From Aurantibrevibacter litoralis (GTDB lineage: Bacteria; Bacteroidota; Bacteroidia; Flavobacteriales; Flavobacteriaceae), in the NCBI RefSeq assembly GCF_034651555.1, contig NZ_JAYEEQ010000003.1:62001-126000 (forward strand): a DNA stretch of 64,000 nt. Direction: 5' to 3'. The notes below the pieces were generated by a model. It was given only the letters and a program-made list of their open reading frames with translations. It searched no databases and was not told the DNA's origin. The position numbers and the translations under genes were made by a program. Shown here one piece after another: positions 10,340 through 19,057 of the stretch. Numbering within the stretch: position 1 is the stretch's first letter; each line of letters opens with the position of its first letter.

Positions 10340-10428
10340 ATAAGGGTTAGTTCCCAAAAAAATATCATGGGTTTTACGGTATAATCCCCAATGGTTAATT
10401 TACGAATATTGTTGAGTTAGTTGTAGTT

Positions 10429-11802
10429 ATGAGGTTAGTTGTAGTAGTTGTTTTTTTGGCTGTTGTACCCTTTGTTGTTGGGTGCAACGGTCCAAAAAAC
10501 AAAGAAAAGGAGCGTATAGTACAGACATTACCGATAAAAAAATGGTCCGATGAAGCCTTAATGGACAAGGTGCAACAGCAGACTTTCAATTATTTTTGGG
10601 AAGGCGCAGAACCCATTTCGGGCTTGGCGCGAGAGCGTGTTCATTTAGATGGTATTTATCCCCAGAATGATGAAGACGTAATAACCACAGGAGGATCAGG
10701 ATTTGGCCTTATGGCCATATTGGTTGGAGTCGAACGAAAATTTATAAGTAGGGAGGAAGCCTTAACCCGCTTTGAGCGGATAGTAGGTTTTTTGGAAACA
10801 GCCGACCGTTTTCACGGGGCTTGGCCGCATTGGCTGTATCCCAATGGGAAAACAGCTCCTTTTAGCGCCAAAGATGATGGCGGTGATCTGGTTGAAACCG
10901 CCTTTTTAATTCAAGGTCTATTAACTGCAAAGGCTTATTTTAACCAAGATAATGAACGGGAAAGGAAAGTAGGGGAGAAAATACAACAACTTTGGGAAAC
11001 CGTAGAGTGGGATTGGTATACCAAGGGTGGCGAAACCGTCTTGTACTGGCATTGGTCTCCTAAATTTGGATGGGAAATGAACTTTCCTGTAGGCGGTTAT
11101 AATGAATGCCTTATTATGTATGTGCTGGCTGCCGCATCGCCCACGCATCCTATTTCAAAGGAAGTGTACGAAAAAGGATGGGCCAGAAAGGGAGCCATAT
11201 CAAAAGATACCGTGTATTATGGGTTGCGAACGGAATTAGATCATTACGAACACGACGATGCCCCGGTAGGCCCTTTATTTTGGGCACATTATTCGTATCT
11301 GGGATTAAACCCCAACGGATTACAAGATCAATTTGCTGATTATTGGAAGTTGAATACCCACCACGCCAAGATACATTATGCCTATGCCCTAGATAATCCA
11401 CTGGGATTTAAGGGATATGGTGAAAATTTGTGGGGGTTCACATCAAGCTATTCCATCAAAGGATATGACGGTCACAGACCTGGAAATGACGAGGGGGTAA
11501 TTTCGCCCACAGCGGCCTTGTCCTCCATGCCCTATACACCTGAAGAAAGCTTACAATTTTTACGCTATATGTACACGGAACAAGATACCTTGATTGGGAA
11601 ATACGGCCCCTATGATGCCTTCAGTGTAGAACACAAATGGTACTTGCCCCGCTATTTGGCCATAGATCAAGGGCCCATACCGGTAATGATAGAGAATTAT
11701 AGAACAGGGTTGTTATGGAGCCTATTCATGAGTAATAAAGATGTTTTATTGGGGCTCGAAAAACTAGGATTTTCATATTTAAGCATTGAAAATAATGACT
11801 AA
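10429..11802 (+). CDS. GH144-like (PF10091 glucoamylase-like) lipoprotein glycosidase, copy 1
   Basis: 457 residues with a lipoprotein-type N-terminus (FVVGC). The rest matches the PF10091 'putative glucoamylase' fold, an (alpha/alpha)6 barrel assigned in CAZy to GH144, whose characterised members are beta-1,2-glucanases. Diagnostic stretches are FNYFWEGAEP, TGGSGFGLMAILVGVER, FHGAWPHW, DGGDLVETAFLIQGLL, GPLFWAHYSYLGLNP, and the C-terminal YLAIDQGPIPVMIENYRTGLLW. Acidic residues in DDGGDLVET and IENYR are conserved between both copies here. The predicted location is the periplasm or outer membrane. The stop overlaps the start of copy 2 by eight bases, so the pair is translationally coupled. 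GH144 is inferred by motif; substrate (beta-1,2-glucan or its oligomers) is inferred from the family. Confidence 0.85.
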   Translation: MRLVVVVVFLAVVPFVVGCNGPKNKEKERIVQTLPIKKWSDEALMDKVQQQTFNYFWEGAEPISGLARERVHLDGIYPQNDEDVITTGGSGFGLMAILVGVERKFISREEALTRFERIVGFLETADRFHGAWPHWLYPNGKTAPFSAKDDGGDLVETAFLIQGLLTAKAYFNQDNERERKVGEKIQQLWETVEWDWYTKGGETVLYWHWSPKFGWEMNFPVGGYNECLIMYVLAAASPTHPISKEVYEKGWARKGAISKDTVYYGLRTELDHYEHDDAPVGPLFWAHYSYLGLNPNGLQDQFADYWKLNTHHAKIHYAYALDNPLGFKGYGENLWGFTSSYSIKGYDGHRPGNDEGVISPTAALSSMPYTPEESLQFLRYMYTEQDTLIGKYGPYDAFSVEHKWYLPRYLAIDQGPIPVMIENYRTGLLWSLFMSNKDVLLGLEKLGFSYLSIENND

Positions 11803-13183
11803 ATTTTATGTCGTATTGCTTTTCGGATTTTTTCTGACGGCCTGTACTTCGGATGATGGTTCTAGCCCTATAGGGATTTCGGAATTACCAGAAGAAAATG
11901 GCAGTGAAGCACCTCCTGCGGTACCCTTGCCGGTAATTAGTGATGAGGCCTTGTTAGATTTAACCCAAAGGGAAACCTTTAAATATTTCTGGGATTTTGC
12001 GGAAAGCAACTCCGCTGCAGCCAAAGAACGGTTTCACCCTAATAATCCGTCTTTAGACGCCAATGTTGTGACAATAGGAGGCACAGGATTTGGATTGATG
12101 GGCATTTTGGTGGGTATCGAAAGAGGATTTGTAACGCGGCAGGAGGCGGTAGATCGACTCCAAAAAATAGTAGATTTTCTTGAAAATGCCGATAGGTTTC
12201 ATGGGGCATGGTCGCATTGGGTGAACGGCACCAATGGTCGGGTTATTCCATTCAGTCCTTTGGATAATGGTGGCGATTTGGTAGAAACCGCTTTTTTAGC
12301 ACAAGGACTCGTATGTATTTACGAATACTTTAAAAATGGGAGTCCAGAAGAAGTTGTACTTGCTGCTTCGGCAGATCGGTTGTGGAAAGGGGTAGAATGG
12401 AATTGGTACACCAATAACCAAAACAGGCTTTTATGGCATTGGAGTCCCAACAACGGTTTTGCCATAAATCTGGAACTAAAGGGGTATAATGAAACTTTAA
12501 TCGCCTTTGTTATGGCGGCAGCCTCACCGGAATATGCCATAACTAAGGATGTTTATAATAACGGATGGGCTGCCAACGGGAGTATAAGAGCCAACAATTC
12601 CCAATACGGTTTTCCTTTATTGGTGCAGCACTCCGGAGCCAATGACTTTGGTGGTCCTTTATTTTGGGCGCATTATTCGTTTTTAGGATTGGATCCAAGG
12701 CAGCTTTCAGACGAATTTGTCAATTATTGGGAGGTGGCTAAAAACCACGTAATGATCAACTATAATTACTGTGTAGAAAATCCGTTGGGCTACGTAGATT
12801 ATGGAAGGGACGCCTGGGGGCTAACGGCCAGCTATTCGCGAAACGCCGATGGTAGTCTAGGTTATTCTGCACATCACCCTAAAAACGATTTGGGAATCAT
12901 TGCCCCTACAGCGGCAATTGCCTCACTGCCTTATGCGCCCGAGGAGGCGCTGCGCGCCATGCACTTTTTTTATGGTAAAAAAGACCAACTTTTGGGGCCA
13001 GCCGGTTTCTACGACGCATTTAGTCCAACCCATGCGTATTGGACTTCGGAGGCCTATTTAGCTATAGATCAGGGGCCACAAATTATCATGATAGAGAATT
13101 ACCGAAGTGGCTTGTTATGGAATTTGTTTATGCAAAATGAGGACGTACAACGAGGACTTACCCTTTTAGGTTTTAATTTTTGA
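11795..13183 (+). CDS. GH144-like (PF10091) lipoprotein glycosidase, copy 2
   Basis: 462 residues from the ATG at 11795; a TTG three codons earlier also opens the frame but is less likely. Lipoprotein signal FFLTAC, then a Ser/Pro/Glu-rich linker to about residue 45. The catalytic domain parallels copy 1 along its whole length: FKYFWDFAE, IGGTGFGLMGILVGIER, FHGAWSHW, NGGDLVETAFLAQGL, GGPLFWAHYSFLGLDP, YLAIDQGPQIIMIENYRSGLLW. The two copies are clearly paralogous but well diverged, so they may split endo and exo roles (inference). ATGACTAA joins the two genes. This gene closes the PUL; no GH3 beta-glucosidase or inner-membrane sugar transporter follows, so final breakdown must be encoded elsewhere. 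Confidence 0.85.
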   Translation: MTKFYVVLLFGFFLTACTSDDGSSPIGISELPEENGSEAPPAVPLPVISDEALLDLTQRETFKYFWDFAESNSAAAKERFHPNNPSLDANVVTIGGTGFGLMGILVGIERGFVTRQEAVDRLQKIVDFLENADRFHGAWSHWVNGTNGRVIPFSPLDNGGDLVETAFLAQGLVCIYEYFKNGSPEEVVLAASADRLWKGVEWNWYTNNQNRLLWHWSPNNGFAINLELKGYNETLIAFVMAAASPEYAITKDVYNNGWAANGSIRANNSQYGFPLLVQHSGANDFGGPLFWAHYSFLGLDPRQLSDEFVNYWEVAKNHVMINYNYCVENPLGYVDYGRDAWGLTASYSRNADGSLGYSAHHPKNDLGIIAPTAAIASLPYAPEEALRAMHFFYGKKDQLLGPAGFYDAFSPTHAYWTSEAYLAIDQGPQIIMIENYRSGLLWNLFMQNEDVQRGLTLLGFNF

Positions 13184-13413
13184 TTGGTAAAGCGGGATAT
13201 AGGGCATGTAATTTAATTGGCAATACCTTCTACACTTGCGTTAACGATGGCAGCGGCATCCTTTTTGCTTTTTCAAAAAGATAAAGCGAACAGCGTGTGA
13301 AAACGCCCTTATTTTTATAATTTGGTAACCCAACTAGGTAGGCAATATTTGTTGTTATCCTGTGATTCCGAGCTGAACTATATGAGTCATTAAAAAGATA
13401 AGATCTGGTACAA

Positions 13414-13790
13414 ATGAAAACGAATTGGTTATTTTCTTCGGATGCTTTAAAAGGGGAGGCTAGCGTTTTTGCGCTTATTCGTATTTTTACCGGAGCGCTA
13501 ATGTTCTTCCACGGCTTGGAGATTTTTAACAATGATCTTATGGTTTCTTATTCGGAATGGGATCAGTTCAAAAATAAGCCCTACGGCTTGGCTCTGGTTT
13601 ATCTTGGCAAGGGGATTGAATGTGTAACCGGATTGGGATTTATATTAGGACTTTTTGTGCGTATTTCCGCCTTAGTAATGGCATTTCAGAAAAAAGCGAG
13701 ATACGTTTGGTGAAGTAAAAATCCTTATACAATCGGGTTGGTATTAATTTTCGTATTTGTACCGTATAATTTCCTAGTACTGCGGTACTG
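13414..13790 (+). pseudogene. DoxX-family membrane protein, frameshifted remnant
   Basis: The first ~91 codons read as a normal DoxX protein (IRIFTGALMFFHGLEIF, YLGKGIECVTGLGFILGLFVR, ALVMAF), with three hydrophobic segments. The frame then ends early at 13713 with an unrelated tail (QKKARYVW). The expected last third appears as fragments in other frames: FGEVKILIQ (about 13703-13731) and LVLIFVFVP (about 13738-13764), which resemble the usual DoxX ending. At least two frame changes are therefore needed to rebuild it. An intact DoxX of 125 residues is present at 53978-54355. I call it a recently decayed gene; a sequencing error could give the first frameshift but hardly all of them. Confidence 0.6.
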
Positions 13791-13921
13791 TTAATTTTTG
13801 AAAACAAACAAAGAGTGATCTCCGTTGCTTTAGGCACGAAAAAGCTTTCTTCTTCATGGTTACACCTGTCTAAGGCAGCTTTGGGATAAAAAAGGAAATG
13901 TACACCAAGAGTACTATGGGG

Positions 13922-15040
13922 TTATAAATTCTTTTTATAGGTGCGTCGCCTTTTATAAATAACGGGGTCAAAATGTTTCCACATTTGGCGAATGGCAACA
14001 TTTTCTTCCAATTCCGGAGTGCGGTAGCACATTTCTATTTTTTTTTCGGTAAATGTTTTGTGGTATTGATTGAAAATTATTGCGGTAACGCCTTTGTTTT
14101 GATAGTCTGGATGAATCCCAATCAAATAAAATAAAACGTCCTTACTCCTTTTTTTGGCGCGCAATAGATGAAATAGACCAAAAGGGAATAGTTTTCCTTT
14201 GGCTTTTTGTAAGGCTTCAGAAAATGAGGGCATAACAATGGCAAAAGCAATGAGTCGATCTTCTTTATCGACCACAAATTTGATGTATTCCGGGTTAATA
14301 AAGCTGATATATTTCTTTTTAAAATACTCCTTTTGAATTTCTGTAATAGGCACAAAGGAAGAGAGTTTGGCATAGGTTTCGTTAAACAAATCGAACATTT
14401 TATCGGCCATGGGCATTACTTCTGACGTTTTGGTAAAATGCAACTCTCGTAAACCGTACCGCTGTTTTATAAGTGCCTGAATTTTAACAAAGAGTTTGGG
14501 GTCGGCATTCTTTGCAGGGAATTTGTTTTCCATATATTCCTTTTCCTTTACAAAACCCAGTCGTTCTAAATGGGAAGCGTAGTACGGATAATTATACCAG
14601 GTGATCATGGATCCTATAGAATCAAACCCTTCTACTAATACCCCAACCTTATCTAAGTTAGAAAAGCCCACCGGACCCTCTAAATATTCCAACTCGTGTT
14701 GCTTTCCAATTTCAGTCACTTTATCAAGTAATAATTTTGATACTTCTGGGTCATCAATGTAATCAAACCATCCAAATCTCATTTTTCGCACCTGCTGTTG
14801 GCGTACTTCAATCCAATTAATGATTGCGACTACACGCCCCACAATTTCCTTTCCTTTATACGCCAGAAAAAAACGGGCATCGGCATCCTTAAAAACGGGA
14901 TTCTTACTTTTGTCGAACGTATCCAATTCATCCGAGATAATGGGAGGTACCCAATAGGGAGAATCTTTGTACAAGCGAAACGGAAATTTTACAAAGGCTT
15001 TTAATTCCGATTTTGATAGGGCTTCTTTAATGGTAATCAT
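13922..15040 (-). CDS. GNAT-fold N-acetyltransferase-like protein
   Basis: 372 residues. It resembles the conserved Bacteroidetes family annotated as GNAT-like proteins, with an N-terminal half containing FVKFPFRLYKDSPYWVPP and EGPVGFSNLDKVGVLVEGF, and a C-terminal GNAT-like fold holding IGIHPDYQNKGVTAIIFNQY, which looks like the acetyl-CoA pyrophosphate loop (motif A). The substrate is unknown. It appears cytoplasmic, with no signal or membrane segments. A perfect -7 box lies 61 bases before the ATG (15102-15109). The gene converges with the DoxX remnant and is probably monocistronic or follows the aldehyde dehydrogenase gene at 15167. Confidence 0.75.
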   Translation of the reverse strand: MITIKEALSKSELKAFVKFPFRLYKDSPYWVPPIISDELDTFDKSKNPVFKDADARFFLAYKGKEIVGRVVAIINWIEVRQQQVRKMRFGWFDYIDDPEVSKLLLDKVTEIGKQHELEYLEGPVGFSNLDKVGVLVEGFDSIGSMITWYNYPYYASHLERLGFVKEKEYMENKFPAKNADPKLFVKIQALIKQRYGLRELHFTKTSEVMPMADKMFDLFNETYAKLSSFVPITEIQKEYFKKKYISFINPEYIKFVVDKEDRLIAFAIVMPSFSEALQKAKGKLFPFGLFHLLRAKKRSKDVLFYLIGIHPDYQNKGVTAIIFNQYHKTFTEKKIEMCYRTPELEENVAIRQMWKHFDPVIYKRRRTYKKNL

Positions 15041-15101
15041 AAAAATTATATTCTAAAATCAATACTTATACTATATAGCTTTACCTTGTGTTTGGAGACA
15101 A

Positions 15102-15109
15102 CAAAGGTA
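15102..15109 (-). promoter_or_regulatory. Candidate -7 box for the GNAT-like gene
   Basis: The minus strand reads TACCTTTG, a perfect TAnnTTTG match, in the 126-base gap between the aldehyde dehydrogenase and GNAT-like genes. No convincing -33 element is visible. Confidence 0.38.
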
Positions 15110-15166
15110 TCATTTTTAGGAGGATAGATGTGCTGCAAAATTTCTTAAAAAAGGACGATTGTTGTT

Positions 15167-16543
15167 TCAAAAGAATTTTTTTAGCGCTTTCGCAATCTTT
15201 GTTGAAAGGGTATAAGGTGCATAACGCAATGGGATATCTACCCAATTGGCTTTTTTGCTTATAGGTTTATGATGGGTAAATGTTGTAAAAGTACGCTTTC
15301 CGCGATAAGCACCCATACCACTTTGGCCTACCCCACCAAACGGAAGCCTGTGATTCCCTAAATGAATTAAAACATCGTTAATTACGCCGCCACCAAAACT
15401 GTAATTGGCGATAATTGTATTTTGAAAGCGCCTGTTGTTCGAAAAGATATATGTTGCTAAAGGTTTGCCAAATTTAGTAAGGCAATGTTCAATATCTGCT
15501 TCGGACTCATACGAGAGAATGGGTAATATGGGGCCAAAAATTTCGTCTTGCATCAATGCACTGTCCCATGAAGGGCTGTCCACCAAAGTAGGAGAAAGGT
15601 AATTCGTTGTACTATCCCAAGTACCCCCAAAAATGATAGTTTCATCCTTTAGTTTTTCTATAAGGTTTCGGAGATGATCAGAATTCACGATGCGAGCAAA
15701 GTGGGGGGATGCCGCTATATCATTACCGTAAAAATAAGTAATCCATTTCACTAATGCTTGGGTAAACATCGGTTTCACTTGTTGATGTACCAAGATATAA
15801 TCCGGAGCCACACAGGTTTGCCCGGCATTAAAAAATTTACCCCAGACAATGCGCTTTGCCGCTAAATCTATAGAGGCAGATGTATCTACAATACAGGGAT
15901 TTTTACCACCCAGTTCCAGTGTTACCGGTGTTAGGTGCTTGGCGGCCTTTTCGTATACTATTTTGCCAACATTGCTGCTCCCGGTAAAGAAAATATAATC
16001 CCATTGTAGTGCCAAAAGTTGTTGTGCTACAGCAACGTTACCCAAAACGACCTGCACATGGTTCGGATTAAAAACGGCACCTACAATTTGTGTTAAAAGA
16101 GCCGAGGTGTTTGGCGATTTTTCAGAAGGTTTCACAATCACAGTATTTCCTGCAGCAACTGCGCCAATTAGCGGCATCATAGCCAGCATAAATGGATAAT
16201 TCCATGGAGAAATAACCAACACATTGCCATAAGGTTCTTTGTAGATCCAATCTGAAGAGGGAAAATTTACTACAGCAGACCTAATCCGTTCTGGACGAGA
16301 CCATGAATCTAATTTGCGAATACATCGTTTTAGTTCTGCCAGCACAATTTGAGTTTCCGAAAGCAGTACCTCAAATTTGGGCTTTTTAAAATCGGCATAA
16401 AGCGCATCGCAAATGGCATCCTCTCGGACAACGATCTCCTGATATAGCTTTTTTAAAACCGATTTTCGGTACAAAATGGACTTCGTGATTTCGCTCAAAA
16501 AAAAATCACGATGCAACGTTCTTATTTCGGAAAATGTCTTCAT
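15167..16543 (-). CDS. NAD(P)-dependent aldehyde dehydrogenase, class 3-like
   Basis: 458 residues from the ATG at 16543 (MKTFSEIR); a TTG three codons upstream also opens the frame but would lie inside a possible promoter (TAAATTTG on the minus strand, 16557-16550). The length, lack of an N-terminal extension and motifs fit the class 3 (ALDH3/fatty aldehyde) group: WNYPFMLAMMPLIGAVAAGN for cofactor binding, FFTGSSNVGK, the general base Glu210 in TLELGGKNP, and the nucleophile Cys244 in FNAGQTCVAPDY. It oxidises an aldehyde to the acid; chain length cannot be told from sequence. The C-terminus (ALKKFF) lacks an obvious membrane anchor. Confidence 0.92.
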   Translation of the reverse strand: MKTFSEIRTLHRDFFLSEITKSILYRKSVLKKLYQEIVVREDAICDALYADFKKPKFEVLLSETQIVLAELKRCIRKLDSWSRPERIRSAVVNFPSSDWIYKEPYGNVLVISPWNYPFMLAMMPLIGAVAAGNTVIVKPSEKSPNTSALLTQIVGAVFNPNHVQVVLGNVAVAQQLLALQWDYIFFTGSSNVGKIVYEKAAKHLTPVTLELGGKNPCIVDTSASIDLAAKRIVWGKFFNAGQTCVAPDYILVHQQVKPMFTQALVKWITYFYGNDIAASPHFARIVNSDHLRNLIEKLKDETIIFGGTWDSTTNYLSPTLVDSPSWDSALMQDEIFGPILPILSYESEADIEHCLTKFGKPLATYIFSNNRRFQNTIIANYSFGGGVINDVLIHLGNHRLPFGGVGQSGMGAYRGKRTFTTFTHHKPISKKANWVDIPLRYAPYTLSTKIAKALKKFF

Positions 16544-16782
16544 TGATATCAAATTTAATCAAATTGGGTGCTGCGCTCGTGTTCGGGGGCTATTTTAATT
16601 AAATTTACACAGCAATGGGGAGTTCACGGCGTACTACAAAAATCATGATATGTTCTAAATGAACTGTTTTAAGAAAGCTCATAAGTATGATTAGAAGCTA
16701 TTGGAATGAAAAACGGAAACTAATTAAATTTGACAAAGGCATTGCCGAAAATGCAACTGTAGCGCATTAAAACAGGTGAGAA

Positions 16783-17096
16783 TTAGAGTTCGGTTACCGA
16801 ATATTGAAGATGGGTGTCGTAGTATACAGTGAAATGGAATTCTGTGCTTAGCGTTAATTTTGGGAGTTTATAATCTGTTTCATTTTGCGGTACCATGAAT
16901 ACAAGGCATACCCTACAAATAGATTTCCTTTAGAGCGTTGTTCGTAATGCTACCCATACCATAGCACATCCTATTTTATTCCACAACGCGCTTTTGATCC
17001 CAAACGTTTCGTAATTGTAGTCCTGAGAAGCACTTCACAGGCGAGGTTGAAGCGTGTTTTTTCACAAATGGATTCGGGAGTAAAGATGGTTTCCAT
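16783..17096 (-). pseudogene. Possible decayed gene in the ilvD upstream gap
   Basis: The 734 bases between the aldehyde dehydrogenase and ilvD hold no intact gene. On the minus strand an ATG at 17096 opens 41 protein-like codons (METIFTPESICEKTRFNLAC...) before a stop. Further fragments follow in changing frames: GNLFVGYALYSWYRKMKQ, then an open stretch with DYKLPKLTLSTEFHFTVYYD ending at a stop at 16783-16785. Nothing matches a family I recognise. The rest of the gap (16544-16782) shows only a 27-codon open frame on the plus strand (16688-16771) and no clear signal. Confidence 0.25.
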
Positions 17097-17229
17097 AAAG
17101 AAAAATAAGTATTGAATATGATATGAAATAGGAATGTAAATAAATGATATACAGTTATATAAGTCTTTTATAATAAAACTGGATTTGAACCTCTAAAAAT
17201 TGTTAAAAATACGTTGCCATCGAAACAAC

Positions 17230-17237
17230 TATCTTTG
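17230..17237 (+). promoter_or_regulatory. Candidate -7 box for the ilv operon
   Basis: TATCTTTG matches the Bacteroidetes -7 consensus TAnnTTTG exactly and lies 40 bases before the ilvD ATG. TTG triplets occur upstream but not at the usual spacing. I see no leader peptide rich in branched-chain codons and no attenuator hairpin. Confidence 0.5.
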
Positions 17238-17277
17238 AGCATCAAACCTTCTAAGGTTGCTAAATTAAGTGCTATCA

Positions 17278-18960
17278 ATGGAATTAAATAAATACAGTAA
17301 AACTGTCACTCAAGATGTCTCCCTACCTGCAGCTCAGGCTATGCTGCACGCTATAGGATTAACCGATGCGGATCTTAAAAAACCATTTATTGGCATTGCC
17401 AGTACGGGGTATGAAGGAAATCCTTGCAATATGCATCTAAATGATTTGGCGTTACATGTTAAAAAAGGGGCAGCTAATGCGGGCATGGTCGGATTAATTT
17501 TTAATACCATTGGTGTTAGTGATGGTATTTCGAACGGTACGCCGGGAATGCGTTTTTCGTTACCTTCAAGGGATATTATTGCAGATTCTATGGAAACTGT
17601 GGTGCAGGCGCAAAGTTATGACGGCTTAATTACGGTAGTGGGTTGCGATAAGAACATGCCGGGTGCCTTAATGGCAATGTTGCGCTTAAACAGACCGTCT
17701 ATATTGGTTTATGGAGGCACAATTGCCTCAGGTTGTCATAACGGAAAAAAATTGGATATTATTTCTGCTTTTGAAGCCTATGGGCAAAAAGTAGCAGGTA
17801 CTATAGATGAAGAAGAATTTAAGGAAGTAGTACACAAAGCTTGTCCTGGTGCAGGAGCTTGCGGTGGCATGTATACGGCAAATACCATGGCGTCTGCCAT
17901 TGAGGCACTCGGGATGTCGTTGCCCTTTAATTCCTCTAATCCTGCCGTAAGTAACAGCAATTTAAAGGAACAGGAAGCGGTAACGGCAGGAGAAGCACTA
18001 CGTTTATTATTAGAACGTGATATTAAGCCACTGGATATTGTTACCAAAAAAGCACTGGAAAATGCGTTTCGTTTGGTAACTGTGCTTGGGGGTTCAACGA
18101 ATGCGGTTTTGCACTTTTTGGCTATTGCGAAAGCGGCCCAAGTGGAATTTACCTTAGATGATTTTAAAAGAATAAGCGATACAACTCCATTGTTGGCCGA
18201 TTTAAAACCTAGCGGCAAATATTCCATGGAGGATTTGCATGCCGTGGGGGGAATTCCAGGGGTGTTAAAATATATGTTGGCCAACGACATGCTTCACGGT
18301 GATTGCCTAACAGTTACCGGCAAGACACTAGCAGAAAACCTAGAACAAGTACCGGATTTGGACGAAGGGCAAACCATTGTAAAAACCTTGGATAACCCCA
18401 TTAAAGAAACGGGTCATATCCGAATTTTATTTGGTAATCTTGCAACGGATGGTGCCGTCGCAAAAATTACCGGAAAGGAAGGGCTATACTTTAAAGGAAC
18501 CGCCAATGTTTTTGATAGCGAAACAGCAGTAAATATTGGTATTAAAACAGGAAAGGTAAAAAAGGGCGATGTGGTTATTATTCGCTATGAAGGGCCCAAA
18601 GGGGCGCCCGGAATGCCCGAAATGCTAAAACCCACGTCCTCTATTATGGGTGCTGGTTTGGGTAAGGAAGTAGCCTTAATCACCGATGGACGTTTTTCCG
18701 GAGGATCGCATGGGTTTGTGGTTGGTCATGTATCGCCCGAAGCACAAGTGGGAGGAAATATTGCCTTAGTCGAGAATGGCGATATTGTGGCCATTGACGC
18801 CGTCAACAATACCATAAACGTTGAAATTTCTGATGAAGAATTAGCGAAGAGAAGAGCCAAATGGGTTGCCCCCAAGTTAAAAATAGATCGTGGGGCACTT
18901 TATAAATATGCCAAAACGGTATCTTCCGCTTCCAAAGGTTGTGTTACCGACGAATTTTAA
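17278..18960 (+). CDS. ilvD: Dihydroxy-acid dehydratase
   Basis: 560 residues from the ATG at 17278 (MELNKYSK); an in-frame GTG at 17269 is less likely. IlvD removes water from 2,3-dihydroxy-isovalerate and 2,3-dihydroxy-3-methylvalerate to give the 2-oxo acids that precede valine/leucine and isoleucine. Iron-sulfur and active-site motifs are present: NPCNMHLN, GCDKNMPGALMAM, CPGAGACGGMYTANTMA, and the C-terminal TDGRFSGGSHGFVVGHVSPEA. It is the first gene of a same-strand cluster with ilvB, two methyltransferases, ilvN and ilvC. Cytoplasmic. Confidence 0.97.
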   Translation: MELNKYSKTVTQDVSLPAAQAMLHAIGLTDADLKKPFIGIASTGYEGNPCNMHLNDLALHVKKGAANAGMVGLIFNTIGVSDGISNGTPGMRFSLPSRDIIADSMETVVQAQSYDGLITVVGCDKNMPGALMAMLRLNRPSILVYGGTIASGCHNGKKLDIISAFEAYGQKVAGTIDEEEFKEVVHKACPGAGACGGMYTANTMASAIEALGMSLPFNSSNPAVSNSNLKEQEAVTAGEALRLLLERDIKPLDIVTKKALENAFRLVTVLGGSTNAVLHFLAIAKAAQVEFTLDDFKRISDTTPLLADLKPSGKYSMEDLHAVGGIPGVLKYMLANDMLHGDCLTVTGKTLAENLEQVPDLDEGQTIVKTLDNPIKETGHIRILFGNLATDGAVAKITGKEGLYFKGTANVFDSETAVNIGIKTGKVKKGDVVIIRYEGPKGAPGMPEMLKPTSSIMGAGLGKEVALITDGRFSGGSHGFVVGHVSPEAQVGGNIALVENGDIVAIDAVNNTINVEISDEELAKRRAKWVAPKLKIDRGALYKYAKTVSSASKGCVTDEF

Positions 18961-19057
18961 ATGAAATTAGCGTAGCAGTACGCAGTAAGGTGTGGTGGAT
19001 TCCGATAGGGTAAACCACTAAAAATGAAATACTACCATTTCACGAATTTTTAAAAAT

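Noticed and set aside
16688..16771. 27-codon frame (MIRSYWNEKRKLIKFDKG...) faintly like the start of a CsbD-type stress protein
   Set aside because: Only the WNE-K pattern fits; the rest of the family sequence is absent and the frame is too short to support.
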